This document shows, piece by piece, positions 6,682-9,051 of a DNA stretch of 9,051 bases. Both the position numbers and the translations under genes were made by a program. This DNA comes from Actinomycetota bacterium (GTDB taxonomy: Bacteria > Actinomycetota > Acidimicrobiia > Acidimicrobiales > Ilumatobacteraceae): NCBI GenBank assembly GCA_005800965.1, contig SYEA01000134.1, positions 1 through 9,051 on the forward strand, in the 5' to 3' direction. Within the stretch, counting starts at the first letter, position 1; the number at the start of each line of letters is the position of its first letter. The notes under the pieces are model-generated. The model was not told the DNA's origin. It saw nothing but the letters and a program-made list of their open reading frames with translations, and searched no databases.

Positions 6682-6687
6682 GGGGGA
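6682..6687 (+). promoter_or_regulatory. Ribosome binding site that sets the phosphoribosyltransferase start
   Basis: GGGGGA sits five bases before GTG 6693. It favours that start over the far-upstream GTG at 6642, which has no site and whose extra 17 residues would span the likely promoter. Confidence 0.6.
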
Positions 6688-6692
6688 TTTGG

Positions 6693-7187
6693 GTGTCGCA
6701 ACGCGAAATAATGACATGGGAAATATTTGGGTCAGCCAGTCGAGAGTTGGCCATGCAGATTGCCAAGTCCGGTTACGAACCTGACATCATCTTGGCAATT
6801 GCCCGCGGTGGGCTGCTGGCTGCCGGAGCACTCGGCTACGCATTGTCGGTGAAGAACACCTACACGTTGAATGTGGAGTTCTACACGGGAGTCAACGAGC
6901 GGTTGGCGATTCCCATCATGTTGCCGCCAGTACCGTCGATAGTCGACCTGCGCGATTCAAAAGTTTTGATCGTTGATGACGTTGCAGACACTGGTCACAC
7001 GTTGAAACTGGTCAACGAATTCTGTGCCGGCCAAGTCAAAGAGTCGCGCATTGCGGTGTTGTATGAAAAGTCGGCTTCCATCGTAAAAAGTGACTTTGTT
7101 TGGAAGCGCACCGATGAGTGGATCAACTTTCCATGGAGCGATAAAGAACCCGTCGCCAAGCGCGAATGGTCGGTGCGCGACGCCTGA
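6693..7187 (+). CDS. Phosphoribosyltransferase family protein (COG2236-like)
   Basis: This 164-residue type I PRTase-fold protein, from GTG 6693, probably transfers phosphoribose from PRPP to a purine-type base in salvage. Visible elements are the PPi loop IARGG (36-40) after DIILA, and the PRPP-binding motif VLIVDDVADTGHTL (91-104) with its two adjacent acidic residues. The C-terminal WKRTDEWINFPWS (138-149 region) is a hydrophobic ending recalled from the COG2236 group, often annotated as xanthine/hypoxanthine-type. The exact base is unknown. The start is supported by a GGGGGA site. Its composition is unlike its neighbours: three hand-counted sequence rows give about 47% GC against about 63% for three rows of aroA. 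That could mean relatively recent acquisition. It is monocistronic and convergent with the ABC transporter genes. Confidence 0.85.
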   Translation: MSQREIMTWEIFGSASRELAMQIAKSGYEPDIILAIARGGLLAAGALGYALSVKNTYTLNVEFYTGVNERLAIPIMLPPVPSIVDLRDSKVLIVDDVADTGHTLKLVNEFCAGQVKESRIAVLYEKSASIVKSDFVWKRTDEWINFPWSDKEPVAKREWSVRDA

Positions 7188-7209
7188 GTGGTGTTGTTGC
7201 TGCCCGGCG

Positions 7210-8334
7210 CTATGGCTTGGTGATTGCAGCGTCTAAAAACTCGTTGGTGGCCAAGTCGCTGGCCTGAATATCAGGAATAGTGAGGCCTTGTTCGCGCAAG
7301 ATTGGTGTAGCCAGTGCAATGAAGTCGTCAATGCGCGGCGATTCGAGATCGCCAAAGGTCGTGGTTGTTCCATTGCCGACAAGGCCCAGTTGCTGCATGG
7401 TGTCGACGGCATAGCGAGCCAATTCAGGAGTCTGTGACCACGATGTGTTGAGTTGGGTGACCACGTCGATGATGGTGGCGATCGTGCGCTCGGGGTTTTT
7501 GACGAAATCAATCTGCGCCTGCTGCATGACCGGCACCAATGCGGCAAGGCATGGGCGAAGTTCTTCTAGACGTAATTTGTTGATTGCCAAGTTTTGTGGA
7601 TACGAAGTCCAGCCGGCATCGTGCACCAGTTGGTAGGCCGTAGTTATTGCGCCAGATTCGAGCGTGCGATAGCGGTACGGCTCGCTCGTGGCAAAACCTT
7701 GGTGGGCAATGTCGTCGGTGGCTAGCAACAGATTGCCTTTGTAGTTGGTGTCTACTTTCTCAGGTGGCACAACACCTTGCGCAACGAGGTATCGCATGTA
7801 GGGGCGATCGCCAAAGACGCTGACTGCCGCCACTTCGCCTGCGATTTCGGCGATGGTGGACACCTGCGGATGTTTCTCGGCATTCCACAAGATAATTTGT
7901 GGGTTGATCGTGAGTGCGTTGAACACCGCCAGTGTGGGCGCTTCTGCATAACGCGAGATGGCCACGTCAGTGCCGACGTATCCAAACATGATGGTGTCGT
8001 CAAGAAACATCTCGGTCACCACGGGGGATTCGATGAATGGCCCGCCGGCGCGAATTTGTAGGTCGACACCGCTATCGACGCCATCGACAATGAGCGCACC
8101 CGTCGTGGTGCCCGCCGTGGCGTCGACTACATAGTCGCTACCAAGAAGTTCATAGATGCCGCCATGTTCGGCTTGGGGGTACCAATCCGTCTGAATCGCG
8201 ACGGTGGGGCTGCATACGTCGGCAAGTGAGCCTGCACGTTGACTCATTGGCTCGCTGCCAGAACAACCCGCGACCGCCATGGCCGACAACGTGACAACGA
8301 CGAGCTGAATCGAGCGACTTATGTTTGATGCCAT
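7210..8334 (-). CDS. ABC transporter substrate-binding lipoprotein, NMT1/SsuA-like
   Basis: This 374-residue extracytoplasmic receptor delivers a solute to the permease encoded just upstream. It has a lipoprotein signal: basic start, hydrophobic segment LVVVTLSAMAVAG, and lipobox AVAGC with lipidated Cys24. The mature part opens with VAIQTDWYPQAEHGGIYELL (45-64), the pattern of the THI5/NMT1/SsuA-type receptor superfamily that binds thiamine precursors, flavins, sulfonates and similar solutes. Later family-like parts are FGYVGTDVAI and HQGFATSEPYRY (211-222). Between the YELLG helix and the VDLQIRAGGP strand there are roughly 20 residues more than the classical family has. Only two further cysteines are present, Cys41 and Cys262. 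The ATG start lies inside the permease gene (16-base overlap), and no ribosome binding site is evident, so translation is probably coupled. The substrate is not identifiable. Confidence 0.88.
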   Translation of the reverse strand: MASNISRSIQLVVVTLSAMAVAGCSGSEPMSQRAGSLADVCSPTVAIQTDWYPQAEHGGIYELLGSDYVVDATAGTTTGALIVDGVDSGVDLQIRAGGPFIESPVVTEMFLDDTIMFGYVGTDVAISRYAEAPTLAVFNALTINPQIILWNAEKHPQVSTIAEIAGEVAAVSVFGDRPYMRYLVAQGVVPPEKVDTNYKGNLLLATDDIAHQGFATSEPYRYRTLESGAITTAYQLVHDAGWTSYPQNLAINKLRLEELRPCLAALVPVMQQAQIDFVKNPERTIATIIDVVTQLNTSWSQTPELARYAVDTMQQLGLVGNGTTTTFGDLESPRIDDFIALATPILREQGLTIPDIQASDLATNEFLDAAITKP

Positions 8335-9051
8335 GGTGAGACGATGAGCCTACGCAACGACTCCACCGCAATGAAGAACCCAAGCCCAAGAAATGCTGCG
8401 ACCAGGGCTGTGACAAACATCGGGCCCGAACGGGTGTCTTGGAAAAAATAGGTGATGAGACGCCCTAAGCCAGGGGTGCCACGGGTGAAGAAAAAGTCGC
8501 CGACCACCGCACCGATAACGGCGAGGCCCGCCGAAACCCGCAGCCCGGCAAAGATTGCCGGGCTTGCTGCTGGCAACTCAAGCTGCATCAGCCGTTGCCA
8601 TCGAGAAAATTTGGCGAGGGTGAACAGGTCGTGAAGGGGTCGTGAAACCGAGCGCAACCCGAACAGGGTGTTGCTGGCGATCGGGAAAAAGGCGATGAGC
8701 ACGGTCACCAGAACTCGGGCACCGAACGTGGGCCCAACCACTCGCACGATGATTGGGGTGAGCACGATGATCGGCGTTACCTGCAGCACGATGAGCCATG
8801 GCCACAAAGCCGATTCCAACGACCGCGACATATTCATGATTACCCCAAACAAAAGGCCAATGACGATCGAAATCAGCAAGCCAACCAGTGCAGTGCCTGC
8901 CGAGATGAAGGTTGCCGAAATTATTCGATCCACCGTGGCCTGGTTGAGACCAACGAAGAGTTGATGCGGTGGGGGAATGATGAGTGCCGAGCCGTCACCG
9001 GAAGCAAAATTGTTGTCGAGTGAGTAGGCCAACGCATACCAACCACCGACG
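8319..9051 (-). CDS. ABC transporter permease, SsuC/BPD type (N-terminus cut by window end)
   Basis: This is an inner-membrane permease subunit of an ABC importer; 243 residues are visible and the frame stays open at the right edge. A TTG at 9032 could be read as a start, but the upstream residues VGGWYA look like the end of a first membrane segment, so the gene is called partial. Five further hydrophobic segments can be seen, including ISAGTALVGLLISIVIGLLF, LIVLQVTPIIVLTPIIV, VLVTVLIAFFPIASNTLFGL and FVTALVAAFLGLGFFIAV. The cytoplasmic EAA-like loop, which contacts the ATPase, is LAKFSRWQRLMQLELPAASP, leading into AIFAGLRVSAGLAVIGAVVG, typical of SsuC/ThiX/NitT-type permeases. It overlaps the start of the substrate-binding lipoprotein gene by 16 bases, so the two form one operon. 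The ATPase gene is presumably beyond the window. Confidence 0.93.
   Translation of the reverse strand, partial: VGGWYALAYSLDNNFASGDGSALIIPPPHQLFVGLNQATVDRIISATFISAGTALVGLLISIVIGLLFGVIMNMSRSLESALWPWLIVLQVTPIIVLTPIIVRVVGPTFGARVLVTVLIAFFPIASNTLFGLRSVSRPLHDLFTLAKFSRWQRLMQLELPAASPAIFAGLRVSAGLAVIGAVVGDFFFTRGTPGLGRLITYFFQDTRSGPMFVTALVAAFLGLGFFIAVESLRRLIVSPWHQT

Noticed and set aside
6642..6692. Upstream GTG start for the phosphoribosyltransferase
   Set aside because: It has no ribosome binding site and the extra 17 residues cover the probable promoter. GTG 6693 has a GGGGGA site and fits the family length.
7188..7209. Terminator between the phosphoribosyltransferase and the ABC receptor gene
   Set aside because: The 22 bases contain no convincing stem or T-tract on either strand.

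Overview
The window looks like part of the chromosome of a fairly GC-rich actinobacterium, and Acidimicrobiia (Ilumatobacter-like relatives) is the best guess. The reasons are frequent GTG starts, TAnnnT boxes placed as in leaderless actinobacterial promoters, an actinobacterial-type EPSP synthase (GLAGTTSRFL motif), the scpA-scpB-rluB order, and a substrate-binding lipoprotein of a type I recall from that class. This placement is inference from the sequence alone. Coding density is very high. No intergenic gap exceeds about 80 bases, so there is no unexplained stretch of 300 bases or more. I see no tRNA, rRNA, CRISPR array, insertion sequence or phage gene.

Layout: (1) Bases 1-168 hold the C-terminal end of a + strand gene, tentatively an HD-domain protein, converging on trpS (- strand, 176-1162). 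(2) A 41-base divergent gap carries two outward-facing -10 boxes that place both trpS and scpA as leaderless transcripts. (3) A tight five-gene + strand operon, scpA-scpB-rluB-tyrA-aroA (1204-5658), follows. It has overlaps or gaps of 10 bases or less and links condensin accessory subunits, a 23S rRNA pseudouridine synthase and two aromatic-pathway enzymes. (4) A - strand AlkA-like DNA glycosylase (5683-6612) ends head-on against aroA and is divergent from an AT-richer phosphoribosyltransferase gene (start chosen at GTG 6693). (5) A - strand ABC importer operon enters from the right edge, with a permease (cut by the window end) overlapping a lipoprotein substrate-binding gene by 16 bases.

How the genes work together: ScpA and ScpB bind Smc (not in the window) for chromosome segregation. 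RluB modifies 23S rRNA. AroA makes EPSP for chorismate and TyrA draws on chorismate-derived prephenate for tyrosine, while the divergent TrpS charges tRNA with tryptophan. The right-hand ABC pair is one import system with an unidentified substrate. Overall this is mostly ordinary housekeeping DNA. I did not find a convincing new system; the observations below are modest regulatory, compositional and family-level points.
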